This document shows, piece after piece, positions 39,721-49,321 of a DNA stretch of 64,000 bases; positions within the stretch are counted from its first letter, which is position 1; each line of letters starts with the position of its first letter. Where the stretch lies: contig JADCGS010000001.1 of assembly GCA_020248865.1 (NCBI GenBank), forward strand, positions 310,001-374,000, read 5' to 3'. The notes under the pieces were generated by a model that did not search any database, was not told the DNA's origin, and worked only from the letters and a program-made list of their open reading frames with translations. The position numbers were made by a program, and so were the translations under genes. Origin of the DNA: Burkholderiales bacterium (GTDB taxonomy: Bacteria; Pseudomonadota; Gammaproteobacteria; Burkholderiales; Burkholderiaceae_F).

Positions 39721-40242
39721 CTACTTCTTCTTCTTGGGCGCCAGCATCATCACCATCTGGCGGCCTTCGAGCCGGGGCATCTGCTCGACCTGGGCCAGTT
39801 CGTCCAAGTCGCCGCGGACCCGCTCCAGCAGCTTCAAACCGAGTTCCTGATGCGCCATCTCGCGCCCGCGGAACCGCAGGGTCACTTTCGCCTTGTCGCC
39901 TTCATCGAGGAACTCGCGCAGCTTGCGCACCTTGGTGGCGTAGTCGTGATCGTCGGTGGCCGGCCGGAACTTGATTTCCTTGACCTCGATGATCTTCTGC
40001 TTGAGCTTGGCCTCGTGCGCCTTCTTCTGTTCCTGATACTTGAACTTGCCGTAGTCCATCAGTCGGACCACGGGCGGCTGGGCGGTCGGGGCGATCTCCA
40101 CGAGATCGACGTCGGCTTCTTCTGCCAGCCGAAGCGCCTCGATGGTGCGCATGACCCCAAGCGCTTCGCCGTCCTTGCCGATCACGCGCACGTCGAGTGC
40201 GCCGATCTCGCGATTCAAGCGGTGCGTGCGTTCCTGAGCGAT
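39721..40242 (-). CDS. infC: Translation initiation factor IF-3, ATC start codon
   Basis: A 173-residue factor that keeps ribosomal subunits apart and checks the initiation codon. N-domain [20 protein letters not shown], linker-flanking [14 protein letters not shown] and C-domain [17 protein letters not shown] and [16 protein letters not shown] are all present. The start I chose is ATC at 40242, with GGAGG eight bases before it. An in-frame TTG lies nine codons upstream but would include the ribosome site. Non-AUG starts are known for infC and give autoregulation by IF-3. It lies 27 bases after thrS. Confidence 0.95.
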   Translation of the reverse strand: MAQERTHRLNREIGALDVRVIGKDGEALGVMRTIEALRLAEEADVDLVEIAPTAQPPVVRLMDYGKFKYQEQKKAHEAKLKQKIIEVKEIKFRPATDDHDYATKVRKLREFLDEGDKAKVTLRFRGREMAHQELGLKLLERVRGDLDELAQVEQMPRLEGRQMVMMLAPKKKK

Positions 40243-40269
40243 GGTCTTTGCCTCCGGTGATCCAATCAA

Positions 40270-42195
40270 TCAGGCCGCTGGCCCCACGTTGCGTCGCTCG
40301 CCGACGTCTGCTGCCAGACGCTCGACGAATTGCGCCTGAGGCATCGATCCGAGGTCGACACCGCCACGGGCACGAACGGCCACCTGTCCGCTCTGCAGTT
40401 CCTTATCGCCCACCACGAGGATGTAAGGCAGCTTCTGCAGCGCAAGGGCGCGGATCTTATAGGTGATTTTCTCGTTCCGCAAATCGGCTTCAGCCCTAAA
40501 GCCTTGTTTTTTCAGCGTTTGCACCACGCTCTCGGCGTATGTCGCCTGGTGCTCGGAGATGCAGGCCACCGCCACCTGCACCGGCGCCAGCCAGGGCGGC
40601 AGCGCACCCGCGTGGTTCTCGATCAGGATGCCGATGAAGCGCTCGAGCGAACCGACAATCGCCCGGTGCAGCAGAACCGGCACCTTGCGCGTGTTGTCCT
40701 CGGCCACGTACTCCGCGCCCAGCCGGCCCGGCATGGAGAAGTCGACCTGCATGGTGCCGCACTGCCAGGTCCGACCGATCGCGTCCCTCAGGTGGTACTC
40801 GATCTTCGGGCCGTAGAACGCGCCGTCGCCCGGCGCAATCTCGAACGGGACGCCGGAAGCCCTCAGCGACTCCATCAGCGCCTGCTCGGCCTTGTCCCAC
40901 AAGGTGTCGGCGCCGATTCGCTTCTCGGGCCGCGTGGCGACCCTGTACTGCACCTCGGCGAAGCCGAAATCCGAATACACCATCTGCAACTGCGCCGTGA
41001 AGGCGACGCACTCGGCCTGGATCTGATCCTCGGTGCAGAAGATGTGACCGTCGTCCTGCGTGAAGCCGCGCACCCGCATCAGCCCATGCAGGGCACCGGA
41101 GGCTTCATTGCGATGGCACTGGCCAAACTCGCCGTAGCGCAGCGGCAGGTCGCGGTAGCTGCGCAAGTCCGACTTGTAGATCTGAATGTGGCCCGGGCAA
41201 TTCATGGGCTTGAGCGCGTAGTACCGGTTCTCCGACTCCGTCGTGAACATGTTGTCGCGGTACTTCTCCCAGTGGCCCGAGGCCTCCCACAGCGAACGGT
41301 CCAGGATCTGCGGCGCCTTGACTTCCCGGTAGCCGGTGTCGCGATAGACCTGCCGCATGTACTGCTCGACTACCTGCCAGATGGCCCAGCCCTTCGGGTG
41401 CCAGAACACCAGGCCAGGCGCCTCGTCCTGGAAGTGGAACAGATCCAGGTCGCGGCCCAGCTTGCGGTGGTCGCGCTTTTCCGCCTCCTCGAGCATCTTC
41501 AGGTAGGCATCCTGGTCCTCCTTCCTGGCCCAGGCCGTGCCGTAGATGCGCTGGAGCATCTCGTTCCTGCTGTCGCCGCGCCAATAGGCACCGGCCACCT
41601 TCATAAGCTTGAAAGTCTTCAGCCTGCCGGTGCTGGGGACGTGGGGGCCGCGGCACAGGTCGACGAAGCGGCCCTCGCGATACAGCGAGATGCCCTCCTC
41701 GCTCGGGATCGAGGCGATGATCTCCGCCTTGTACCGCTCGCCGATGGAGTGGAAGAACTGCACGGCCTCACCCCGGTTCCATTCTTCGCGCACGACTTTC
41801 TCGTCCCGACGCGCGAGTTCGGCCATCTTCTGCTCTATGGCCTCCAGATCCTCGGGGGTGAACGGACGCTTGTAGGAGAAGTCGTAGTAGTAGCCGTTCT
41901 CGATCACCGGGCCGATGGTCACCTGCGCCTCGGGAAACAGCTCCTTGACGGCATAGGCCAGCAGGTGGGCTGTCGAGTGACGGATGATGTCCAGCCCGTC
42001 GGCGTCCTTATCGGTGACGACGGCCAGCTGCGCGTCGCGGTCGATCACGTGAGATACGTCGACCAGCCGGCCATCCAGGCGGCCCGCGAGCGCGGCCTTG
42101 GCCAGGCCGGGGCCGATGGCGGCGGCCACTTCGGCCACGCTCACCGGGCGCTCGAACGACCGCTTGGAGCCATCGGGCAGCTGTACTGAAATCAT
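40270..42195 (-). CDS. thrS: Threonyl-tRNA synthetase
   Basis: A 641-residue class II synthetase. Order: TGS domain (1-65), editing domain with the [16 protein letters not shown] signature (HxxxH motif, about 75-80) and [12 protein letters not shown] with catalytic zinc-type Cys/His, catalytic core with [25 protein letters not shown] and the anticodon-binding C-terminal domain. ATG at 42195 has GGAG six bases upstream. An intrinsic terminator ends three bases before that site, suggesting regulated read-through. infC follows. Confidence 0.97.
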   Translation of the reverse strand: MISVQLPDGSKRSFERPVSVAEVAAAIGPGLAKAALAGRLDGRLVDVSHVIDRDAQLAVVTDKDADGLDIIRHSTAHLLAYAVKELFPEAQVTIGPVIENGYYYDFSYKRPFTPEDLEAIEQKMAELARRDEKVVREEWNRGEAVQFFHSIGERYKAEIIASIPSEEGISLYREGRFVDLCRGPHVPSTGRLKTFKLMKVAGAYWRGDSRNEMLQRIYGTAWARKEDQDAYLKMLEEAEKRDHRKLGRDLDLFHFQDEAPGLVFWHPKGWAIWQVVEQYMRQVYRDTGYREVKAPQILDRSLWEASGHWEKYRDNMFTTESENRYYALKPMNCPGHIQIYKSDLRSYRDLPLRYGEFGQCHRNEASGALHGLMRVRGFTQDDGHIFCTEDQIQAECVAFTAQLQMVYSDFGFAEVQYRVATRPEKRIGADTLWDKAEQALMESLRASGVPFEIAPGDGAFYGPKIEYHLRDAIGRTWQCGTMQVDFSMPGRLGAEYVAEDNTRKVPVLLHRAIVGSLERFIGILIENHAGALPPWLAPVQVAVACISEHQATYAESVVQTLKKQGFRAEADLRNEKITYKIRALALQKLPYILVVGDKELQSGQVAVRARGGVDLGSMPQAQFVERLAADVGERRNVGPAA

Positions 42196-42208
42196 CGGTA
42201 TCTCCAGC

Positions 42209-42237
42209 AAAAAAAAAGTGCGGTCGAGCCGCACTTT
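42209..42237 (-). terminator. Perfect intrinsic terminator abutting the thrS ribosome-binding site
   Basis: On the minus strand AAAGTGCGG (complement of 42229-42237), loop CTCGA and CCGCACTTT (complement of 42215-42223) make an exact 9-bp stem. The run of T continues to nine bases (complement of 42209-42217). Its end is three bases from GGAG of thrS. It may end the tRNA-Val transcript, act as an attenuator for thrS, or both. Confidence 0.88.
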
Positions 42238-42281
42238 CTTTCGAACCAAAGGGGGGCGAACTCGTCCTGGCCGCTAGACGA
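42237..42281 (-). other. tRNA-Glu-like relic or tRNA mimic in the thrS leader
   Basis: On the minus strand a segment matching the D-arm of bacterial tRNA-Glu, CGTCTAGCGGCCAGGAC, is followed after about a dozen C-rich bases by a T-arm-like CTTTGGTTCGAAAG (stem CTTT/AAAG). The anticodon arm and acceptor ends are absent. It is either a decayed tRNA gene or a tRNA-like control element. It sits between tRNA-Val and the thrS terminator. Confidence 0.45.
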
Positions 42282-42350
42282 CGGTGAACCTAGTTCGGAG
42301 GAGCATCGCAATCATCCTTCGGTTGCTGCCAGCCGGGCTGCGCGGGCCAT

Positions 42351-42427
42351 TGGTAGGCGCGATTGGACTCGAACCAACGACCCCCACCATGTCAAGGTGG
42401 TGCTCTAACCAGCTGAGCTACGCGCCT
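42351..42427 (-). tRNA. tRNA-Val (anticodon GAC)
   Basis: A 77-base tRNA with acceptor AGGCGCG paired with CGCGCCT and an encoded CCA. The anticodon stem-loop CCACC-TTGACAT-GGTGG gives GAC. The D-arm GTAGCTCAGCTGGTTAGAGC and T-arm GGTTCGAGTCC are standard. A TATCAT -10-like sequence (complement of 42471-42476) lies upstream. Confidence 0.97.
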
Positions 42428-42508
42428 GCACTGAGAGACCGGACAGACCGGACACGTCAGCAAGGACAAAATGATACATGAGGCTCGCCGAGCCGATCCC
42501 CGGCGCGG

Positions 42509-43237
42509 TTAGGGCGACAGCAGCCGCGCGCGGCCGGTCACCGTCATCAGCTGCAGGCTGCGGCCGGCATCGAGCTGCGGCTCGGCCACCGGCTCGGCTG
42601 CGGAGGCGCGCATCTCCATTGCGCGCACCTGCATCGGCGGACGCGCCGTGGCCACGGCAAAGTTCAGCTCTTCCGTACGCAGCCGTTCAGGCGCCACGCC
42701 GAGCGCGCGCGCAGCGGCAGCAAGCCGGGCATTCAGGTTGGCCACGGCAGCCTGGATCAACTCTGCCTCCACCCGCTCGCGCGCCGGGCGCGACAACCGG
42801 AAGTCGACCCCCCCGAGCGCGAGCATCCGCTGGGCGGCCGCCACGGTGCGCGGGAGTCCCGCCAGGTCGGAGGTGCGCAGGGTGACCGCCTGACGGACGC
42901 GCCAGGCGATGACCTGCCGGCCCTCGCGCGAGTAGACGGGATAACTGCCGTAGCCAGCAGTCTCGACCTGGCCCTTCGGGTCGCTGCGCTTCAGTTGCGC
43001 CACGCCTTCGGCGACACGCTGGTTCAGCAGCGACTGCGCCTTGGCAAGGTCGCCGTCCTGCACCTCCAGGTAGAAGCTCGCCACGGCTTCGTCATTCGGC
43101 ACCTCGATTTCGGCGCTGCCCGTCATCACGATCGCCGCTCCGTCGCTGCGCGGGGTGGCCGCAGTTGCCTGCGCGAAGGCCAGCACGGGCGCAAGGAGCA
43201 TGGCGAGGAGCATGGCGAGGACAAAGGTGCGACTCAT
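42509..43237 (-). CDS. SIMPL domain (DUF541) periplasmic protein
   Basis: A 242-residue secreted protein with a signal peptide (RTFVLAMLLAMLLAPVLAFAQA, cleavage about residue 22) and a SIMPL/DUF541 domain. The family pattern appears as GSAEIEVPNDEAVASFYLEVQDGDLAKAQSLLNQRV and YPVYSREGRQVIAWRVRQAVTLRTSDL. Bacterial SIMPL proteins such as BP26/YggE form oligomers and are linked to oxidative stress, but the mechanism is not settled. The longer frame upstream is rejected since it lacks a signal. Confidence 0.85.
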   Translation of the reverse strand: MSRTFVLAMLLAMLLAPVLAFAQATAATPRSDGAAIVMTGSAEIEVPNDEAVASFYLEVQDGDLAKAQSLLNQRVAEGVAQLKRSDPKGQVETAGYGSYPVYSREGRQVIAWRVRQAVTLRTSDLAGLPRTVAAAQRMLALGGVDFRLSRPARERVEAELIQAAVANLNARLAAAARALGVAPERLRTEELNFAVATARPPMQVRAMEMRASAAEPVAEPQLDAGRSLQLMTVTGRARLLSP

Positions 43238-43386
43238 GGCTTGGCAATGAATGAAGTCGAAGGGATCATCGCCACGGCGGCGAGGGGACCAGCGCAATCC
43301 GAGACGAAACCGAAGACACCGCCGCACCCGACCGCTCGTTGCCGCGCGGACGCACGAGCCCCCGATCGGCGATCGCCCTGCTCGAC

Positions 43387-44488
<1,102 letters not shown>

Positions 44489-44495
<7 letters not shown>

Positions 44496-44980
44496 CGAAG
44501 AATTCGCTCGCCGCGCCCGATCCCCGACGACCCCGTGCGCACCGTCTCGAGGATCGCGGTGCGATCGACCGCGCGGATGAACGCATCGATCTTGCTCGTG
44601 TTGCCGGTGAGCTCGATCGTGTAGGTGCGCTCGGTCACGTCGATGATGCGACCGCGGAAGATGTCCGCCATGCGCTTCATCTCCTCGCGCTCCTTGCCGA
44701 CCGCGCGCACCTTGATCAGCATGAGTTCGCGCTCGGTGTACTCGCCCTCGGTCAGGTCGACCACCTTGACCACTTCGATCAGGCGGTTCAGGTGCTTGGT
44801 GATCTGCTCGACCACGTCGTCCGAGCCGACGGTCACGATCGTCATGCGCGACAGCGAGGCGTCCTCGGTGGGCGCGACGGTCAGCGTCTCGATGTTGTAG
44901 CCGCGGGCCGAGAACAGGCCGACGATGCGCGACAGGGCACCCGGCTCGTTCTCCACCAGCACCGACAGGACGTGGCGCAT
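44489..44980 (-). CDS. ilvN: Acetolactate synthase small (regulatory) subunit
   Basis: A 163-residue regulatory subunit that confers valine feedback on the large subunit. The N-terminal ACT domain starts MRHVLSVLVENEPGALSRIVGLFSARGYNIETL, a signature stretch for effector binding. The C-terminal AHAS-activating domain includes KVRAVGKEREEMKRMADIFRGRIIDV. It begins two bases after the large-subunit gene ends. Isoenzyme type (IlvH versus IlvN) cannot be settled. Confidence 0.97.
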
Positions 44981-44982
44981 GG

Positions 44983-46758
44983 CTAGAGGTCCTCGCTGCC
45001 GAGCAGCATCTCGGTCAGCCCCTTGCCGGCCTTCACCATCGGCCAGACGTTCTCGGTCTGATCGGTGATGAAGTCGAGGAAGACCAGCCGATCCTTATGT
45101 TTGCCGAAGGCATCCCTGAGCGCCGGCTCCACGTCTGCCGGCTTGCGGATCTGCAGGCCCACGTGGCCGTAGCTCTCCGCCAGCTTGACGAAGTCGGGCA
45201 GCGCATCGACGTAGGACTCCGAATAGCGGCTGCCGTAGTCGATCTGCTGCCACTGCCGCACCATGCCGAGGTAGCGGTTGTTCAGGTTGACCACCTTTGG
45301 CGTGAGCCGGTACTGCTTGCACGTCGACAGCTCCTGGATGCACATCTGGATCGATGCCTCGCCGGTGATCACCGCCACCTGCGCGCCCGGATTGGCCATC
45401 TGGACGCCCATCGCGTAAGGCAGGCCCACGCCCATCGTGCCCAGGCCCCCGGAGTTGATCCAGCGGCGCGGCTTGTCGAACCGGTAATACTGCGCGGCCC
45501 ACATCTGGTGCTGGCCGACGTCGGAGGTGACGAACGCATCGCCACCCGTCACCTCCCACAGCTTCTCGACCACGAACTGCGGCTTGATGATGTCGCTCGC
45601 CTTGTCGTACCTGAGGCAGTCGCGGCTACGCCACTGGTCGATCTGGTTCCACCACGCCTTCAGGGCCTGCGCGTCCGGGCGCGCGCTGCTGGCCTCGATC
45701 TGCGTCACCAGTTCAGCGAGCACTTCGCGCACGTCGCCCACGATCGGCACATCGACCTTGACCCGCTTGGAGATGGACGAGGGGTCCACGTCGATGTGGA
45801 TGATCTTGCGCGGGTTGGTCGCGAAGTGCTTGGGGTTGCCGATCACGCGATCGTCGAAGCGCGCGCCCACCGCCAGCAGCACGTCGCAGTGCTGCATGGC
45901 CATGTTGGCCTCGTACGTGCCGTGCATGCCCAGCATGCCGACGAACTTCGGGTCGGTCGCCTTGAAGCCGCCCAGCCCCATCAGCGTGTTGGTGCACGGG
46001 TAGCCGAGCAGCTTGACGAGCTTGTTCAACAGGTCGGACGAGTCCGACAGGATCACGCCGCCGCCGGTGTAGACCATCGGCCGCTGGGCCGCGAGCAGCA
46101 ACTGCACCGCCTTCTTGATCTGCCCGGCGTGGCCCTTGACCACCGGGTTGTACGAACGCATCGCCATGTCGCGCGGATACGCGAACGGCGCCTTGGCAAT
46201 GGTGATGTCCTTCGGGATGTCCACCAGCACCGGACCCGGCCGGCCGCTCTGCGCGATGAAGAAAGCCTTGCGCAGGGCCGGCGCCAGATCCCGGATGTCC
46301 TTCACCAGGATGTTGTGCTTGACGCACGGACGGGTGATGCCGACCGTGTCGCACTCCTGGAAGGCGTCCTGACCGATGGCGTGCGTCGGCACCTGGCCGG
46401 TGATGATCACCATCGGAATCGAATCCATGTAGGCAGTGGCGATACCGGTCACCGCATTGGTGACGCCCGGCCCGCTGGTGACGATGCACACCCCGACCTT
46501 GTTGCTCGAGCGCGAGTACGCATCGGCCGCATGCACGGCCGCCTGCTCGTGGCGCACCAGGATGTGCTGGAACCGGTCCTGCTTGAAGATCTCGTCGTAG
46601 ATGTAGAGAACCGCGCCCCCGGGGTACCCGAAAACGTGCTGCACGCCTTCTTCGGCGAGGCAACGGACGACGATCTCGGCCCCCGTGATGGGCTGGCCTG
46701 ACTCACTGCGGTGGGCGGCTGCGGTGGCGGCCCGGGACTCTGCGCTGACGCTCTGCAT
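44983..46758 (-). CDS. ilvB: Acetolactate synthase large subunit
   Basis: A 591-residue thiamine-diphosphate enzyme condensing pyruvate with pyruvate or 2-oxobutyrate. The catalytic Glu is in YPGGAVLYIYDEIF-adjacent HEQAAVHAADAYSR, the FAD-linked central domain holds GVGLPYAMGVQMANPGAQ upstream of the cofactor motif, and the ThDP/Mg motif is ITGEASIQMCIQEL then NLNNRYLGMVRQWQQ. The motif has Glu-Ala in place of the usual Gly-Asp-Gly, as in relatives. ATG at 46758 is chosen with AGGA about ten bases before it. Genes ilvN and ilvC follow. Confidence 0.97.
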   Translation of the reverse strand: MQSVSAESRAATAAAHRSESGQPITGAEIVVRCLAEEGVQHVFGYPGGAVLYIYDEIFKQDRFQHILVRHEQAAVHAADAYSRSSNKVGVCIVTSGPGVTNAVTGIATAYMDSIPMVIITGQVPTHAIGQDAFQECDTVGITRPCVKHNILVKDIRDLAPALRKAFFIAQSGRPGPVLVDIPKDITIAKAPFAYPRDMAMRSYNPVVKGHAGQIKKAVQLLLAAQRPMVYTGGGVILSDSSDLLNKLVKLLGYPCTNTLMGLGGFKATDPKFVGMLGMHGTYEANMAMQHCDVLLAVGARFDDRVIGNPKHFATNPRKIIHIDVDPSSISKRVKVDVPIVGDVREVLAELVTQIEASSARPDAQALKAWWNQIDQWRSRDCLRYDKASDIIKPQFVVEKLWEVTGGDAFVTSDVGQHQMWAAQYYRFDKPRRWINSGGLGTMGVGLPYAMGVQMANPGAQVAVITGEASIQMCIQELSTCKQYRLTPKVVNLNNRYLGMVRQWQQIDYGSRYSESYVDALPDFVKLAESYGHVGLQIRKPADVEPALRDAFGKHKDRLVFLDFITDQTENVWPMVKAGKGLTEMLLGSEDL

Positions 46759-47133
46759 TGCTGCGATTCCTCTCAAGTCCTGCTGGAGATTGATTGGATG
46801 CCGGTCCGTGGCCGCTTGTGACGGCTGGTACGGCGGATTGCGCGTTACGAGTAACGACGACTGACAAGGTCGAAAACAACGAAGGTGGCGCTGCTCCGGG
46901 TCAGTGAGGTTCTTGGGTCGCAAGAGGGCGCGACTCTAATGCGTTGCACCAAAAGGCGCAAACGACGCGCCGCTCCGGTGCGGCCTGCCATGGCGGGGCA
47001 CAAGCCAGGGCGGCTGGGAGTCTGGCTGTGCTGCCCGCTGGTAGAATATCGATAGTCGGCGTATTGCCCTGCAGTTGCACGAGAAGTGCGCAGGGCGGCC
47101 GTTCGGTTCCGGGTCATGGCATGGCCCGACTTC
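46759..47133. other. Intergenic region between divergent ilvB and sigma factor genes
   Basis: About 375 bases without a gene. It holds the ilvB leader on the minus strand, a -10-like element and a leader hairpin for the sigma-factor gene on the plus strand. I see no leader peptide rich in branched-chain codons. Short ORFs crossing it lack family support. Confidence 0.7.
47042..47096 (+). promoter_or_regulatory. -10-like element and leader hairpin of the sigma-factor operon
   Basis: TAGAAT at 47042-47047 is the best -10 candidate, with no clear -35. About 20 bases further, GCCCTGC (47066-47072) pairs with GCAGGGC (47090-47096); inside, GCAC pairs with GTGC around GAGAA. The result is a bulged 11-bp hairpin near the 5' end of the expected mRNA. 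Confidence 0.5.
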
Positions 47134-47697
47134 ATGGCCACTCGAGAAGAACTGTCCGACTTCCTGGCCGGCGTCGAGCGCCGCGCCTTCAAGCAAGCCC
47201 TCTTTGCCGTCCGCGACGAGGACTCAGCCTTGGACATCGTCCAGGAGGCCATGAGCAAGCTCGCCGAACACTACGGAGACCGGCCGGCGGTCGAGTTGCC
47301 CCTGTTGTTTACCCGGATCCTGCAAAACGCAATCACCGATCACTTTCGACGACAAAAGGTCCGAAACACCTGGATCTCGCTGTTTTCCTCGTTCACTTCG
47401 CCGGACGACGAGGATAGCGACCCACTCGCAACGATCGAGGCGCTGGCGGGCACCGGGCAGGCCGAGAGCTCGGCCGACCAGGTGGAGCGGGCGCAGATCG
47501 TCGGGATCATCGAGGAAGAGATCGGTCGCCTGCCCCCGCGTCAACGGGAAGCCTTTCTTCTCCGTTACTGGGAAGACTACGACGTTGCGGAAACTGCCGC
47601 GGCAATGGGATGCTCCGAGGGCAGCGTCAAGACCCATTGCTCGCGTGCCACGCATGCCCTGGCACGAGCCCTGCGCACCCGGGGAATCAAGCTATGA
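47134..47697 (+). CDS. RNA polymerase sigma factor, ECF type
   Basis: A 187-residue ECF-like sigma factor. Region 2 spans LDIVQEAMSKLAEHYGDR to LLFTRILQNAITDHFRRQKVRNTW; region 4 is LPPRQREAFLLRYWEDYDVAETAAAMGCSEGSVKTHCSRATHAL, a clear HTH. The start at 47134 (MATREELSDF) matches relatives; two upstream ATG are possible, and the first lies inside the leader hairpin. The stop overlaps DUF3619 by ATGA, so translation of the downstream gene is coupled. Confidence 0.9.
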   Translation: MATREELSDFLAGVERRAFKQALFAVRDEDSALDIVQEAMSKLAEHYGDRPAVELPLLFTRILQNAITDHFRRQKVRNTWISLFSSFTSPDDEDSDPLATIEALAGTGQAESSADQVERAQIVGIIEEEIGRLPPRQREAFLLRYWEDYDVAETAAAMGCSEGSVKTHCSRATHALARALRTRGIKL

Positions 47698-48119
47698 AGG
47701 AAGCAGAGTTCGGTTATCGGATCCGCCAGGCCCTCAACGAGGGGGCGGATCACCTCGACTACACGGCTGTTTACCGTCTGGAGCGTGCCCGCCGGGCCGC
47801 CCTGTCGCGCCAGCGCGTAGCGGCCGTGCCTGTGCGCAGCTGGGTGCCGGCACTGGAGCCCGCCCTGATGCACCACGCGGGCGCGGCCACTCCGGGCAAA
47901 ACCCGCGGCGGCCTGTGGCCCTGGTTGCGCGCGGCCGGACTCGTCGCTCCGCTCGTTGCGTTGGCGGTGGGCTTCGTCGGCATTTATCAGTGGCACCAGT
48001 ATCAGCGCATCGCGAGCCTGGCCGACATCGACTTTGCCGTGTTGCTGGACGAACATCCGCTCGAGGCCTACGCCGACCGCGGCTTTGGACTGCTCCTGCA
48101 GACCGAGGCACTCGAGTAG
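47694..48119 (+). CDS. DUF3619 family membrane protein, possible anti-sigma factor
   Basis: A 141-residue protein with an N-terminal cytoplasmic segment (EFGYRIRQALNEGADHLD), one membrane helix (LVAPLVALAVGFVGIY, around residues 90-110) and a short acidic periplasmic tail. DUF3619 genes regularly follow this sigma-factor type in Burkholderiales. The single-span topology suits an anti-sigma role, which is an inference; no zinc motif is visible. Confidence 0.82.
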   Translation: MKEAEFGYRIRQALNEGADHLDYTAVYRLERARRAALSRQRVAAVPVRSWVPALEPALMHHAGAATPGKTRGGLWPWLRAAGLVAPLVALAVGFVGIYQWHQYQRIASLADIDFAVLLDEHPLEAYADRGFGLLLQTEALE

Positions 48120-48131
48120 GCGGGACTCCTC

Positions 48132-48755
48132 ATGAAACGGACAATCGCGTGCCTGGCGCTTGTTGCGGCGCTCAGCCCTGCGGCACTGGCGCAGGGGGGC
48201 ACGGCGCCGACGACGTCCGTCACGCCGGCTGCCGCCGCCAAGCCCGCGGCACGCAGCGCGCCGGTGGCCCGACCCGCGTGGTCGGACCTCACCGCCGCCC
48301 AGCGCGAGGCGCTGGCACCGCTGCACGAGGACTGGGACAGCTTCGAACGAGACCGCAAGCGCAAGTGGCTCGAGGTCGCCACCAAGTACCCGCGCATGAC
48401 GCCCGAGGCGCAACAGCACCTGCACGAGCGCATGGTTGAATTCGTCCGGCTCACGCCACAGCAGCGCCGCACGGCTCGCGAGAACTTCAAGAAGGCGTAT
48501 GAGCTGCCGCTGGAGCAGCGGCAGCAACGGGTGGACCAGTTCAAGGCACTTCCGCCGGAGCGGCGCCAGGAGCTCGCCAACCAGGCAGCCGAGCAGGCTG
48601 TCGCCCGCAAGGGCGAGCCACCGCGGCGTGCCGCACGCGACGCGCGCACGGAGGCCACCAAGCCAAACCTGACGCCGCAACCGGTTTCTTCCGCCCCCGC
48701 CAAGTCTGCGCCGTTGAGCGCGGTCGGTCCGGCCGACGGCAGCGCGGCACGCTGA
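48132..48755 (+). CDS. DUF3106 secreted protein
   Basis: A 207-residue exported protein with an N-terminal signal peptide (CLALVAALSPAALAQGG) and a DUF3106 helical core: WSDLTAAQREALAPLHEDWDSF, MTPEAQQHLHERMVEFVRLTPQQRRTARENFKKA. These repeated LTPxxR segments recall the CpxP/Spy-type chaperones, though no homology is asserted. The C-terminus is Ala/Pro-rich. In relatives an RDD gene follows; here a different minus-strand gene follows. Confidence 0.85.
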   Translation: MKRTIACLALVAALSPAALAQGGTAPTTSVTPAAAAKPAARSAPVARPAWSDLTAAQREALAPLHEDWDSFERDRKRKWLEVATKYPRMTPEAQQHLHERMVEFVRLTPQQRRTARENFKKAYELPLEQRQQRVDQFKALPPERRQELANQAAEQAVARKGEPPRRAARDARTEATKPNLTPQPVSSAPAKSAPLSAVGPADGSAAR

Positions 48756-48802
48756 GCCCGCGACCGGACACGCAGCGCAGCGCTCGGTCCGGCAGAACGG
48801 AG

Positions 48803-49315
48803 TCAGGTCCCGGCCGGCAGTACCAGCATCGCGCGGCTGACGAGCACTCCATCGCGATCGGCGTAGATCCAGTCGCCCGGCTGTACGCGCACACCCTCGA
48901 TCAGCAGCGGCAGGTCCCGCTGACCCGCGCCCCGCTTGATGGCGCGGCGCGGCGACAACGCCAGCGCACGTACGCCGACGTCGAACGAATCGATCTCGTC
49001 GGCGTCCCGCGCCGCGCCGTGGATCACGACGCCGGCCCAGCCGTGCTCCTGCGCGGCACGCGCGAGGTTGCCGCCAAACAGCGCGCAGCGCAGGCTGCCG
49101 CCACCATCGACCACCAGCACGCGCCCCTGGCCCGCCGCCTTGACCTCATCGGCCACCAGCGAGTTGTCTTCGAAAACCTGCAGGGTGACACAGGACCCGC
49201 CGAAGCGGAAGCGCCGGCCCATACACAGCCAGCGGCTGCCCAGCACGGCGAGCGTGCCGGCGGCGAAGCGCGGCTCGAAGGCGTCGGCCAGATCCGCTGT
49301 CGCGGCCACGTCCAT
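48803..49315 (-). CDS. RraA-like family protein
   Basis: A 170-residue protein of the RraA/HMG-aldolase superfamily. In E. coli RraA inhibits RNase E; other members are metal-dependent aldolases. The core GGGSLRCALFGGNLARAAQEHGWAGVVIHGAARDADEI and the C-terminal GDWIYADRDGVLVS are typical. The Gly-x-x-Arg-Asp (AARDADEI) portion is the acidic metal site of aldolase members, so either role is possible. MFS gene starts seven bases away on the same strand. Confidence 0.85.
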   Translation of the reverse strand: MDVAATADLADAFEPRFAAGTLAVLGSRWLCMGRRFRFGGSCVTLQVFEDNSLVADEVKAAGQGRVLVVDGGGSLRCALFGGNLARAAQEHGWAGVVIHGAARDADEIDSFDVGVRALALSPRRAIKRGAGQRDLPLLIEGVRVQPGDWIYADRDGVLVSRAMLVLPAGT

Positions 49316-49321
49316 GTCGGC

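Noticed and set aside
42284-42481. A 65-codon plus-strand ORF (GAIGLEPTTPTMS region)
   Set aside because: It is the well-known artefact of reading a tRNA gene (tRNA-Val here) on the opposite strand.
46845-47258. Minus-strand ORFs in the ilvB leader as a regulatory leader peptide
   Set aside because: No run of Ile, Leu or Val codons and no good ribosome site were seen.
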